Made by a program: the position numbers and the translations under genes | Origin: Tetraselmis striata | Lineage: Eukaryota; Chlorophyta; Chlorodendrophyceae; Chlorodendrales; Chlorodendraceae | Direction: 5' to 3' | NCBI GenBank assembly: GCA_006384855.1 | Contig: VCJN01000095.1 | Coordinates: forward strand, 1 to 64,000 | Length of the DNA: 64,000 nucleotides | The notes under the pieces: model-generated | Database searches by the model: none | What the model was told of the DNA's origin: nothing | What the model saw: only the letters and a program-made list of their open reading frames with translations | In this document: positions 35,221 through 45,657 of the stretch, in pieces | Numbering within the stretch: the first letter of the stretch is position 1 | Layout: every line of letters starts with the position of its first letter

Positions 35221-35597
35221 TTTGAAACTCTAAAAGGCCTATAATAAAAATACTTGAGTTTAATCTCCCGCGGGACCACATGTGGCCAAGATAGGGGTAG
35301 AAAACTACTCAATTGTACCAAAAAACGGCGAGCCAACATTATCCCCCAATGGAGACATTATTTATTTTATTATTCATATTTTTACAATAAATTATTATTA
35401 AAATGGTATGTGAGAAATCCATATTGGGAATTTCAGATCATCTCCGGCGGTACATTGTCGACACTCGATTAGTAGGAAATCTGGATTGATGGAGCTCCAG
35501 GTACACCCTGGTAAGGCTGCACTGCTGCAAGCAGGTCGGGGCCACCCCGCGGTTAGTAGCGCGCAGGTGCGAAGGATCACTTGGAGTAATACATGTA

Positions 35598-35627
35598 CCG
35601 GGACATCGGCTTCGGCCGATGTCCCGG
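35598..35627 (+). other. Perfect 13-bp hairpin with TTCG loop
   Basis: CCGGGACATCGGC and its exact reverse complement flank TTCG, giving a C(UUCG)G tetraloop in RNA. The right arm and loop lie within the 46-bp dispersed repeat 35607-35652. It could be a structured RNA end of a retroelement or a short RNA gene; this is inference. Confidence 0.8.
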
Positions 35628-35652
35628 GGCGAACTTTACTTTACTTTTACGG
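35607..35652 (+). repeat. 46-bp dispersed repeat, copy 2
   Basis: It is identical to 6019-6064. Only here does the flanking sequence complete a long perfect hairpin. Confidence 0.9.
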
Positions 35653-36504
35653 GTGTGCCAAAAGCAGAGCAGGCGCGCAAACGACTGGAAACAATGCCTA
35701 CGATTCGTGTGTTACATCTATGTTACATACGTTTCATACATATGCTTCATACATATGTTACATATATGTTGTACATATATTGTACATATGTCATACACAT
35801 GCCAAGAAACTCCGGAGTTTCCTGCAGTACTTAAGCACTGTAGCGAAACCCTGGTTTCGCGCAGCAGCATGGCTGGATAGGGCTAGTGCCGTACCTAGCC
35901 TTGGCAGCCCCCTGCTGCTCATCAATCTCGCAGCTCACCTTTGTCACATCCCTACCCACCCACAAGGAGCCAACCTCTACGCATTTGCACTCATATTTAT
36001 TTTTTGTTTATCCTGCAGGTTCCCTGAGGACCCTAGTGATGACACTAGGTTTGTGGTCTTATGGACGCCGACTGATTAAAAATATCAATGCGCGCAGATT
36101 TCTCTTTGTTCTCTCTGATTGCTGTACAGAGAGAAATCAGGCGAGAGAGGGTGTACGTGTCAGTAATAGTCATGAGCCACATCCAGACTCTGGTACCTCG
36201 CACTCTTGTTGTCAGCACCTTGCCCTGCCCATCTCAGCACACTGGCACTGGCAAACCCTGCACTGATGCCATTAGATGAACCCGCAGGTCAACATAGTGT
36301 CAGCATACTGTCATTGCCCACTGATAGCACAAGTCGACGCCCAGGCGAGTGGGGCAGACCTTTCGAGGCCAGTGCCGTGTATTTTGATGGCGGTGTTTTA
36401 GATGTTGAAAGTTCCCGAGTTAAGACCAAAGGTCCGTCAGTGACTTCCAGTTCTGTTGCAGTTGCGATGTAAGCATGTTTTATGGGTGCGTGTGTGATGT
36501 GAAC

Positions 36505-36664
36505 CTGCGGTTACGACGGGAATGTATGCGGTGTCGCGGTGCCATGTGGCAAAGCGTAGTGCGTTTGGGGCGGGTGTCCCCTCGATTGGTACATCAACCG
36601 TCGGGGAGGCACCCACCTCAAAGGCGCAGCGCTTGCCGCCCGGCAGCGTGATATCGCGTATACG
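36505..36664 (-). CDS. Possible isolated coding exon, doubtful
   Basis: About 50 codons without a stop read ITLPGGKRCAFEVGASPTVD, then an Asn/Ala/Trp-containing stretch ending near AYIPVVTA, followed by CAG|GTTCAC that could be a donor. The composition looks protein-like. No partner exon or family was found. It lies some 720 bases beyond the end of the DUF1989 gene and could belong to a decayed element. Confidence 0.2.
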
Positions 36665-36865
36665 TGCTCATTGTGACCATGTAAACATCCTGCGCGTACC
36701 ATATATGGAAATCGTCATTGTCACAATTAAAGGTCTTACGGAGCAAGCTTGGGAAAATTTGCTTGATCATTTTAACGGAGCAGCGTCACCCAACCATTGC
36801 TCTCCATAATTTAAGTGTTGCCTAAACAATTCGCTGTTGAAAGGCCGCCGTGAAAATGCTGTAAA

Positions 36866-36884
36866 GGTTTCACTGGTGCCAGTC
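36866..36884 (+). repeat. Short dispersed repeat ggtttcactggtgccagtc, copy 1
   Basis: It is identical to 45046-45064. The flanks on both sides are also similar over about 40 bases (a tgtc word, then an A-rich stretch). The core contains the inverted word ACTGG-TG-CCAGT. Confidence 0.7.
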
Positions 36885-37387
36885 ATGTCTCTTGGCATAG
36901 AAAAAAACACGTAACTTCGGTCGGCCCCTGGACAGCTGGACACCCCCCCCCCCCCCCCCCCCCCACACACACACACATACAGTTCCCCGTGTTGCTTTTC
37001 CACAACCCAACACCCGTACACAAGGACACGCATTTCATGGAGAGTGGCCTAAGCCCCACTGCCGGCATGTTGATGCGTGCTGATTTCTCACTGCATGGCC
37101 TGATGCAGAAGTAACTGCCGTCCGCGCAGCTGCAAGTGGCACTGCCTTTTCTACCCGTGCGCACCAAACCTCCAGGCCGTCACTAAGCCCACAGAGCCAT
37201 GCATCTTGTGAGTCTCATACGATAGAAACAGCCCACTAGTCTCTCCCTGTCAGAAGATCCAGTGCGGCTCAGCAGCTCCTTGTTCATTGAAAGTGCCGCT
37301 CCATCTGCTGCACCACGTCGTCATGTCGTTACTCATGCGTGCCGATGCATTAGCGGTAGGCATGTCTGATTGCCTGATGAAGCACCT

Positions 37388-39015
37388 TCAGACACTCTGC
37401 CCGCAGTAGCATGTGTCTGCACCTAAAGCCCATGGTTGGCAAGGTACTTCACTGGCCTCAGACGCCTTCCACCATTCCTCCATGGCTTCCGGAGTGGGCT
37501 GGTACACCTCAATGGCAAGCGGGTAGCACTTTGGCGCCTCATTGGTTCCGCACGCGATGGACACGTCGCCCTGCGAGCGAAAGGCGTAGCACCGGTTATC
37601 AGACTTGATGTGTTGCGGGGATGAAACGCTGACCAGTACATGTGTGATATCAAAAAGCAAACATCAGTACCGTTTGATGGGGTGAGACGGTTATCAAATC
37701 TCTCATGTCTACATTTCCAGAGCAATTGCTCACAACCGCAGTATGTCAACCACGGGGGGTGTAATAGTGTCAGCACGGCACCCAGGCATACAGGTACCTG
37801 AGGACATGTGCTGAGGCCAACGATGAGGTCGATCTCTGCCAGGAACTCTATGTAGTCCCCCTTCTGCACCGGGCTGGGCTTGGCAAAGTACTTTCCCCCA
37901 CGCGGCGTGAATCCCGTGCACATGAACACGTTTAGCACGTCATGCACATCCTCTTCTTCCAGCCCCACCGACTTGGCGGCCCGGGTAAGGTTGCTGTGGC
38001 AGCACGTGGTCATGTCCACCCCGGACAGAAGCTTGTTTGTGTAGGGGTCACAACTGCGCGACAAAGCGTGTTGCATGTCATTTTGCTTGTGAATACATGA
38101 AAGCTGCAGCAACCCGCGCGCAGGGCGCAGCGGTAGGCTGTGGAGTTTCTCACCGGCTGCCGATGCAGTCATGCACTGATGCGTTGTCTTCATCGTATCC
38201 GTAGGAGATGGTGTCGTGCGTAATGGTCGCCAACGGGCGCAGATAGGGCATGTTGGACCACAGGCGGTCGAAGGTGGTGAGGTGGCTTGCGTGCAGCTGG
38301 CGAGTCTTGGAGGTGTAGAATCGCTCTTTGGGGTTATGAGCGTTCCAGAAGTTGACGTCTGCCACTTGAGGCCCATGTGTACACACCACGCGGAACAGCT
38401 GGCCCGCCTTCACCTCCGTGGCACGCCCATCGCATGGCGGAATCTGCCAAACAGAAAAGGCACACCCCCATGGGGATTTGTTAGCGCTTCAACATTTCCA
38501 GTGGGGGTATCAGTCCAATGCATCGTTTTTACAGTCCCCCGACCGCGCATCTGGTGCCGAAAGGCGACTGCAAACACGGCGCCTAAAGCACCTCGACGGT
38601 TTTGACGAGCTCGTACTTTCCCGCGGCGCACTCCTTCGCCAGCGTCGCGTACCGGTCCTTGTCAATGTACGGGAGGTCCTCTACCTGGAAGTTGCATGGG
38701 GAAATCTTATTGTAAGGCATGGCCGAGGTGAAACGGGCAACACCGGCCGAGGGGGTGTGATTGTGGGTACTCGTGTCCCCGGGTTCGCCACACCTTGTAG
38801 CACACCATCGGGGCGTGCTTCGGAAACTCCCGCCGTGCCTTCTTCGCAGCAGTCTCCTCGCCAGAACTCATCGAGCGGCAACTAACGTGTGCAAGCCTCC
38901 TGGGCGGAACTGAGGACCTAAACGATGCGACAGGACGCTGCGATGGCTGCGACGACAGCGCAGTGCGGAGTGAGGTGGTACAGACGGCGGGGGTAGTGCT
39001 GACGGCAGACCGCAT
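37388..39015 (-). CDS. DUF1989 (urea-carboxylase-associated) family protein with organelle-type leader
   Basis: Five exons: 38794-39015, 38592-38684, 38154-38443, 37798-38053 and 37388-37570. All four introns are GT-AG and phase-consistent, giving about 347 residues. The first 48 residues (MRSAVSTTPAVCTTSLRT, rich in Ser, Thr, Arg and Ala, no acidic residue) look like a mitochondrial or plastid leader. A second ATG at 38871 starts MSSGEETAAKKARREF. The domain shows VKAGQLFRVVCTHGPQVADV, FWNAHNPKERF, HLTTFDRLWSNMPYLRPLAT, CCHSNLTRA, DVLNVFMCTGF and GDYIEFLAEIDLIVGLSTCP, in the order typical of DUF1989. In bacteria such proteins sit beside urea carboxylase/allophanate hydrolase genes, and their biochemical role is unsettled. 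No urea-metabolism gene lies nearby here. Confidence 0.88.
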
Positions 39016-40229
39016 CGGGCAGCGCCGAATATGACTGCTGAAGGTCGTGAAAAGTATAAGACCGGCGTGTTATGTGAGAGTTTTCTCTCTGGATTGTGAA
39101 GCCGTATCTTTCACCTGCCTGTCATTCTGCTACCCGGGCACTGACCTGCCGCCGCACCATCCGCCCAGTTCGATATCGGAGATTGAGCCATCAGCATTTC
39201 ACGAAAGTGCCGGCGCCTGTCGTCGCGCGGGCATCACGGCCGGTGCGCGGGGAACGTTCCGAAAAGTCAGCTTCATTATCCGAATACTGGGCAGAAAGGT
39301 AACATAAGTATTACGATATGAGTGCCGTTACCAGTAATCAGCAGTTCCTCCTCTGGCGGCGTACAGGTGCTGGCGGGGCGAATATTATATATGATGACTG
39401 TCGTAGTAGTGGTCCGGTAGTCGCTGCGGGCACCATACTTAATATGACCGGTGAAAACCTACTGTATAATGGACCCGCCCGGCATGCCAGTAGGGCACGG
39501 AGGTACGGGGACACCCGGATATAGTGCGGCACAACACGCGCTAGCGCAAAATTTGCATGCGTGTAATTCGTAAACGATGGTCGAGAATGAAATCCTCGCT
39601 ACGTAAGATATTAATTAACGAACGGGCCCAATCGCCATACGCGCCATCATATGGATGGAACCTGCGGCATCCTGCGGCTCGCTGTAAAAAAGAGAGAAGC
39701 GCACGTGCACTCACGTGACAAGTATTTGTTTGTACGAACCGGCGCACCGGAGTTTCGGATTCCGAGGAACGTTCAGCAATAATTCATTATATAATATGAA
39801 ATTAGGATTTATATATCACAAAGGATAAACATCACCTGCCTGGCCGCCAGGTATATTAAACATGATGGCACCCCATCCGCAAAAAACTCCGATCTGACCG
39901 CCGCTAGCACGACTGCAGGATGCTGACAGATAGCTCATCGTGCCATCGCCGCGCGCCATCACATCGTCGGCCGGCGGTCTTCGCGCGTACCTGTACCGGT
40001 ACCTGTACCCCGTTTTATCGTCATACATACAGGCTTTGCTCCTTTAGCGCAATATACAATATATCGCGCGCGCGGCGAGCCGAACGACGACCGACGATAA
40101 TGCGCTGCCCATCGGGAGGCCGGAGGCTCGAATAGCGACCGCGCCCCCAGGTTTGCCGCTAGTTCTGAGTTCTACCGCGAACTTCAGACCACGTTCGCCA
40201 TCTCCGCGTACCCACACCTTCCTTTCACC
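39016..40229. other. Divergent intergenic region between DUF1989 and peroxiredoxin genes
   Basis: No gene seen; frames are short and without features. It should hold both promoters. AT-rich patches lie at 39780-39815 and around 40050-40062, the latter about 170 bases upstream of the peroxiredoxin start. The start codon has a strong context, ttcaccATGGC. Confidence 0.45.
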
Positions 40230-41822
40230 ATGGCTTTCACTGTCTGCGTCGCTCGTTCTGCTGCCGTCAACTCTCAAGCGACTCGAACCAGTCGGGCGGC
40301 CCGTGGTGCATCAGTGACGCCTGCACGCCCTGTCACCGCCCGTCGCGAGATCGCACCGGTGTCCGGCACTCCTTCCGGCCGCGGCTCTGTGAAGACCGAC
40401 GTTGCCGTTCCTACTGGCGCCGACTTCTACGCCTCCCTGTACCCCGAGTCCTCCTCCGATGGAGTCCTCCGCCTGGGAAACGTTGTACCAAACTTCGGCC
40501 CAACTGAGGTGAGCCTCAGAAGCGCATATCGATGCACCCGCCCTCGTGTCTCGATGCTGTGGATGCCAATTTGCGCAACCTCTGTCCTGATGCCTGTCGC
40601 CTGCGTCGGCAGTACGGCTTCCTCGTTCAACTACAACTCCGCCTGCCATCAAGCCATCGCATAGCTCAGCTCTGCGTCGAACAGCAGTGTTTCGCCTCTC
40701 GCAAAACTTACTCACGGGCTTATCGTTCAGCGAATCCGTGGTTGCCGACGGTTGCGCTCGCGGGGCACCGCGTCGCTGTCACGTGCAGATATGATGGTCT
40801 ATATGCGTCTGCTGGATAGCTCGGCAATTGCCTCGTCGCGTGTCAAGTATCCTCGTCCTCTGCCCCCCTCTCTCACCTGATGCTGGCGCTGCTCGCTAAG
40901 CACAGATACTGTCGCTTCGTAGACCACGATGGGCGTGATCGAGGACTTCCACAAGGAGATCGAGGGCAGCTGGACCATCCTTTTCTCCCATCCTGCCGAC
41001 TTTACACCGGTTTGCACGACCGAGATCGGCAAGCTTGCTATCAGCTACGACGAGCTGGCATCACTCGGCTGCAAGATATACACTCTGAGCGCTAACTCGC
41101 TAGGCGACCACCAGACCTGGTTGAACGACGTCGTGGCGCACTGTGAGGCGAGTTGCATATATCTTGCCCGGGCTCTTCTACCGTGCTTGTCGTTGGCTGC
41201 CGATGCTCACCCTTTGCCGCTCGTTCCCTGACGTACACCCCCTTCCGTCTGCCGACTCCTGCAGAACAAGGTCGAGATCAAGTTCCCGATTATCGCGGAC
41301 GAGTCGCGTGAGGTCTCTGTCAAGTGAGTGGGCCTGATGCATTTTTTGCGTACGCTAATGAGGAATTCTCAGCATAATGGAATATAACCACATGCCACGC
41401 CGTCTCGGAGCGTGGGATGCCAGCTGATATCATTGTCATTGCACAGGTATGGCATGCTCGATCCCAACAACAAGGACGGGGACGACCTGCCTCTCACAAT
41501 TCGGGCGGTGTTCATCATCGGCCCTGATCTCAAGCTGAAGCTGTCTCTCAACTACCCTGCCAGTGTGGGCCGGAACATGGAGGAGATCGTCCGCTGCGTG
41601 AAGGCCCTGAAGCTGTCTGCTGACAACTCGATCGCCACGCCCGCCAACTGGCCCAACAACCACACGGAGCTCAACATGGACGGCAAGGAGATGAAGGGCT
41701 CTGTCTTCCTCCTCCCAACCGTATCCACGGAGGACGCAGAGAAGTTCTTCCCGGGTTTCAAGACTTGCAACGTTCCCTCTGGCAAGGATTACCTCCGCCT
41801 TGTCCATGTCGATGAGAAGTAA
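40230..41822 (+). CDS. 1-Cys peroxiredoxin (Prx6-type) with plastid-type transit peptide
   Basis: A thiol peroxidase that reduces hydrogen peroxide, lipid peroxides or peroxynitrite through one peroxidatic cysteine. Exons: 40230-40508, 40923-41147, 41265-41323 and 41447-41822, phase-consistent, 312 residues. The first exon carries a Ser/Arg/Ala-rich leader of about 50 residues (MAFTVCVARSAAVNS), absent from cytosolic Prx6, then VLRLGNVVPNFGPTE. Exon 2 holds the active site SHPADFTPVCTTEIG, with the peroxidatic Cys near residue 124. Exons 3-4 carry FPIIADESREVSVKYGMLDP, the DLPLTIRAVFIIGPD strand and LNYPASVGRNMEEI, the signature that places it in the 1-Cys group. It ends in VHVDEK. The second intron appears to begin with GC (GAG|GCGAGT). 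A TGTAA word at 41900 may act in polyadenylation. Confidence 0.93.
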
Positions 41823-42559
41823 GCAGTTTGTACCCGTCGGAACCGACTGAAACACGCTGCGTCTGCGTAGTGTTGTGTGATGTATTCAATGTGAAGAAGT
41901 GTAAATCATCCTGTAGTATTTACCAATGTCACCACCTTGCAGGGTGGCGTGATGAAGCACGAGCACCGTATCGTGGCCAGCTGCCTTGAAATGCATAGAA
42001 GTTTGGCTGGGAGGCGTTGAGTGTGCTTGTCCGAGGCAAAGATAGCCACTGCCATCAGCCGTATCATGATGCGCATTTGGGGTTCATGCAAGCACAGCAA
42101 AAGAGCAACGTCCTTGCTCATGTGCACACCCTCATGCACTTTATCTAGCACATGGAGAACCACTGCATCCTCCCGTGCGATTTGGCATGGCATCCCCTGC
42201 TCTCTCCCTATTGAGGCAGCCAAGCATGCGTGCCCCACGATGGGCATATGACTTCTTTGTCTTGGATGTACTGACAGTTGGGTTGCATCGTGACGTACAT
42301 ATTACATACTACGCAGGACATGGCACATCTGACTTTAGACACTATGACAGGTAAAACTACATGATTCAGAAGTACAGGGCGGACCTGGCAGAAATGGCTG
42401 CCAGGGCCAAGGGGAGCGCCGAGGCTACAGAGGGCGTGTGAAGCTCGTCCAAGTCACAGGAGGCGGCAGGCATAGTACAGGGGTGTTCGTTGCCAGCGTG
42501 AAGCCGGCCCAAGCATGATCGTGACGGTGCACAGCCCTGTGCATGATGCACAGGGCAGC
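41823..42559. other. Convergent 3' region between peroxiredoxin and DUF4864-like genes
   Basis: No gene seen. The stretch should hold both 3' untranslated regions. A frame at 41906-42247 (-) lacks features. Around 42530-42558 the word gcacagccctgtgcatgatg and following bases form a small inverted repeat (tgcacag / ctgtgca). Confidence 0.45.
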
Positions 42560-44493
42560 TCAGCTGAGGCCGAGCCAGCTCAGCCTTGGGTCCGGCTCCA
42601 CGTACTCTCGCTGAATGGTGTTAGTCAGCCAGCAGCTGGGATCATAGATGTTGTTGCTGGACGCAACTGTCCCTTCCAGAAAATGCCTGGGTTACAACAC
42701 GGGGCCGCCGAGCAGAGTGGGGGGGGGGGGGGGGGGTGTCATGTGAGACCATGCTCCAAACAAACTTAGTCTCCAGCAAGGGAACCCCCCCGCCTTTGAC
42801 TCCTATTCACGTCACCAGCGACATGTGAACTGTCACTTACTTGCTGAGTTTCCAGATGAATACCGCTGAGGCAGTAGCTGGGACTCTGGTGAGGTCCTGC
42901 ACCTGCGAGAAGACAAGCATGTGACGAAACACTGGCACTCAGGCGCTCGCTCCCCCTGCGCTCTGTCAAGTCAGGATTGTGTGTAAATGTGCGAGTGACC
43001 ACCAATTGGGATCAGCGACTCTGTACCTCCATGCCCCACACCCGCACCAGGACCTCGCACTCCACCTTCCCAGTCTGAAAGGCCCCCATCAGCTCGGAGT
43101 TGGTGTGCCCAACCAGCATCCTGTAGCTGCAGCTCGTGTGGGAGCTCTCCATCGAGAAGACCCCCTTATCTCTGATAAGATACAGTCGGCCACAAGTGAG
43201 TATGTGCATGTTGCAGGTGCATACCATTGACGTACATGATGCAATGGTGCGACCAAAACAAAGTCACTGCTGGGACTGTGGGAAGTGTATAAAGATAGAA
43301 GGGTCGTAGGCCAGCATGCCACAGCGGAGGGCGACGCACTGCGCAGCAGGGGATGCGAACTTCAGCAGCGCTGCGTTGTCTTGTCTCCGAAGAGCGGCGA
43401 GCTGCGCGAGGACAACCTGCCAACAGAACGGGGGGCTGATCAGCTGCAGTGTGGATACAGAAAAAACTCCTTGGACGCACGCAGAAATTGTATGTGCCTC
43501 ACGCTCATCCTTATGCTTAAGCACGTAGAATTTAACCCCCTAACCCCACCACCCAACCCCTACCGGGGTCCCACGCAAGGGAGGCAGCAAGGGCGGCAGC
43601 TTACCTGGCCAGGCTCGACATCTGGGGAAGGCACAGTGGGTATGGTCTCCGTGTCCGAGTTGGCGCTTGATCGAACACGTTTCATTAACATCCGACGTCG
43701 AGGCGACGGCATATATCCAAGCCTGCACAACGAGCAAATACACCTACACATTCGTTCGACGCGCCTGGCCCCGCCTTCTGAAACCAGATGGACTGCTATC
43801 GGAGCTCGGAGCAAGCAACAACAGCCTGCTCTAGTCTCGCAGTTGAGAGCAATGGCGAAGTAGAGTCAAGGCGCGATAGCATTCCGCCTCGATGATACAT
43901 CTGCCCGCTGATTTTTGGCCGTGCGCCACCGACGCGCCGTGCAATCGCTGACACTGAGCGTCACAGGCGTTCCGGAAGACGCCGCGCCACCGCTACAAGC
44001 CTGAAAATAGTGCGAACGCGCCATGTTTTCGAAAAGACTGGCACACGGAACGCAAGCTAGGTAGTGGTCGGGGCCATGACAAGGCAAGGTGTCCCAGCAG
44101 GAATGCTTCGCTCCTTAGGGCAGTAGAGACGTCGTATAATTGGGGCTTTGCACTCACGCACTCATCCGGAGAGCCTACTCGGCGTGTCATTCCTCCTCCA
44201 ACTGGTCGAACTACCATGTAAGTCAGTAGGGCGAGAAACTGACGGTGCGTGGTCTGTGTGTTTGAGGCGCCGGAGAGACCCGCTGCGGGCGCGAGAAAAG
44301 GCCCGTCGCAGCCATGCACGGCAACACGGCAGGGATACAACGTTTGTCGTTTGTTAGGTTGCATGTGAGCGGGGTGCGGAGGTTACCTCGGAGCGCGGAC
44401 GCTGGCTGCGCCGCGAATACGGGAGAGGCTCGTGGCTGCGCGTCCGAGCCGGCCGGCTCTTATCGCCGCCGCGCGGCCAAGTACAACTTCCAT
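42560..44493 (-). CDS. DUF4864-like protein with organelle-type leader
   Basis: Six exons in transcript order: 44387-44493, 43605-43722, 43340-43416, 43027-43171, 42841-42902 and 42560-42635. All five introns are phase-consistent, giving about 194 residues. Exon 1 encodes a basic, acid-poor leader (MEVVLGRAAAIRAGRLGRAA) that looks like a mitochondrial or plastid presequence. It joins across a 664-base intron through an acceptor TTGTGCAG. The domain starts VVLAQLAALRRQDNAALLKF followed by ASPAAQ, the hallmark of DUF4864. It continues with YRMLVGHTNSELMGAFQ, VECEVLVRVWGMEVQDLT and VFIWKLS, and ends CWLTNTIQREYVEPDPRL. Members are small alpha/beta proteins of unknown function in bacteria and algae. 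The family call is from pattern memory; the gene structure is well supported. Confidence 0.75.
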
Positions 44494-44825
44494 TGCCGGA
44501 CCTGGGCCTGTTCCCAATCGAGGAAACAAGAGCTGGTGTTGTGACACAGTCGGTGAGGGTGACGGAGTCAACAGTGTGTGTGCCCTATTCGGGGCAGCCT
44601 TGCTGTGGCCATTCACGCGCGAGTCCGTCCGCCTTCGCTGCGACGCGATATCGCGCGTGTTCTGGCGCCCATCCGGCGGTCATAATTCCGTTACCACAAC
44701 GTATGTTCTAGAAAAGCTGAGTGGGTGTCCCCGGAACATACATTATCTGGGTATTGCCCCCCCCCCCCCCCCCCCCCGGCATGCGTGGCGTGGAGACGTG
44801 CCAGCTCAGCGCGGCTGCCTGCGCT

Positions 44826-44987
44826 TGTACATACTGGTGTGAATTACAAAAAAAGGACAGTTCCCCAAAATTAGAAAATCAACACAGCAAACCGCCTAAA
44901 AGCGGCCCGCATCCCGCAAAGGCGGGATGGATGAGTGATGCGCACACGGTTCAGAGTCCGGGCCACGCGAGCACGTGTGTACATACT
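44826..44987 (-). mobile_element. 5'-truncated copy of the retrotransposon, flanked by a target-site duplication
   Basis: Bases 44832-44980 match 24674-24826 at roughly 90 percent, covering the 3' tail and the last 20 or so codons (THPSRL, ARVARTLNR). The ten bases tgtacatact occur at both edges (44826-44835 and 44978-44987). Part of the left copy overlaps the homology, so a few bases are micro-homology. Severe 5' truncation plus target duplication indicates target-primed reverse transcription. Confidence 0.85.
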
Positions 44988-45045
44988 ACTGTGCAAGTAG
45001 CGACTGTTTAGGCCGTCGGCCGTCGGCTCGTAGGGACGCTGCAAG

Positions 45046-45064
45046 GGTTTCACTGGTGCCAGTC
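45046..45064 (+). repeat. Short dispersed repeat ggtttcactggtgccagtc, copy 2
   Basis: It is identical to 36866-36884, with similar flanks over about 40 bases. Confidence 0.7.
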
Positions 45065-45234
45065 CTGTCCCGGGGGCGGAAAAATAGAAGTAGCGACTGT
45101 TCGTTATTTCAAAGTTGAGTTAAAGGTTATTCTGCCCAAAAGGTCGCGCAGAGGACTGTTTTCAATGGACATACATTTAAGAGCGGAAATTGGCAAAATA
45201 GATAGAGAGGTTCAGTGAAAGCGTGCAAGGGAGA

Positions 45235-45475
45235 CGTGCCAGGGGGGCCGCGCTGGGGGCGTAGTCAGGGGGGCGCTGTGTGGATCACAGCGAAACTGGA
45301 AGATAGCGGGCTCCGTTGTTACGGGCGGTTGTTTTTATGTCGGCTCGTGGTGCACACGCAGGGGCGCATTGACGGGTGAATTAGCAACCCGTACCGCTAC
45401 AGCATCACATGCAGCTAAAAAGCGGTTTGGAATGGAGGAAAGTAACCCACAAAAGCTAGTTTAGATCATTTCAAA
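45235..45475 (+). repeat. Dispersed repeat family B, copy 1
   Basis: It is homologous to 56310-56520 in the same orientation. Ordered landmarks are cagc(g/a)aaactg(g/a)aagat, ggttgcttttat-like, gtgcacac or gttgcacacg, aacccgtacc, acatgcagcta(a/g)aaagcg and ataaac-like followed by tagttt. Its end, tttagatcatttcaaa, is shared with family A at 27738-27751, so A and B may be one superfamily. Confidence 0.7.
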
Positions 45476-45657
45476 GTTTAGTATGGTTGCTAGGGACGAG
45501 CGAACGAAGAGAGCGGCACATAGACGAAGTATATATGGGTAGCGGCAGCTAACACATGATCATGCGCCGGGAAAGCCACTGCTGCGAAAACTTGAACTTG
45601 GAAGTGGCAAGCAAAGGGGCGCGATGTGGCTGAAGAAGAACCAGTCGCCATGCATGA

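Larger units (their letters stand above)
31618..35224 (+). mobile_element. Decayed PAT/Ngaro-type tyrosine-recombinase retroelement with split direct repeats
   Basis: The repeat layout is A1 (31618-31940), internal genes, B1 (34810-34832), A2 (34841-35165), B2 (35198-35220). The A repeats share about 300 bases with indels, starting atgtttagaa and including gcgggtgtcgacaccggctg and gatgtacggcacttttgcgt. The B repeats are 23 identical bases. This A1-internal-B1-A2-B2 order is the known hallmark of PAT/Ngaro elements in the DIRS order. Inside are a broken gag-like frame and a broken tyrosine recombinase. No reverse transcriptase or RNase H block is visible in the 3.6 kb. Confidence 0.72.
35225..37387. 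other. Region without confident gene
   Basis: The AT-rich segment at 35370-35400 precedes a hairpin and dispersed repeat at 35598-35652 and a run of TACATA-type words at 35705-35800. A short frame at 36018-36078 (+), FPEDPSDDTRFVVLWTPTD then stop, follows a good acceptor (tatcctgcag) and could be a last exon. A frame at 36206-36472 (+) has no features. A C22 run with CA repeats lies at 36943-36980. Confidence 0.35.
44494..45234. other. Short intergenic region with retrotransposon fragment
   Basis: Apart from the truncated retrotransposon at 44826-44987, a C21 run at 44757-44777 and the short repeat at 45046-45064, I see nothing functional. The Arg/Ala-rich plus-strand frame over 44432-44842 mirrors exon 1 of the DUF4864-like gene. 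Confidence 0.4.
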
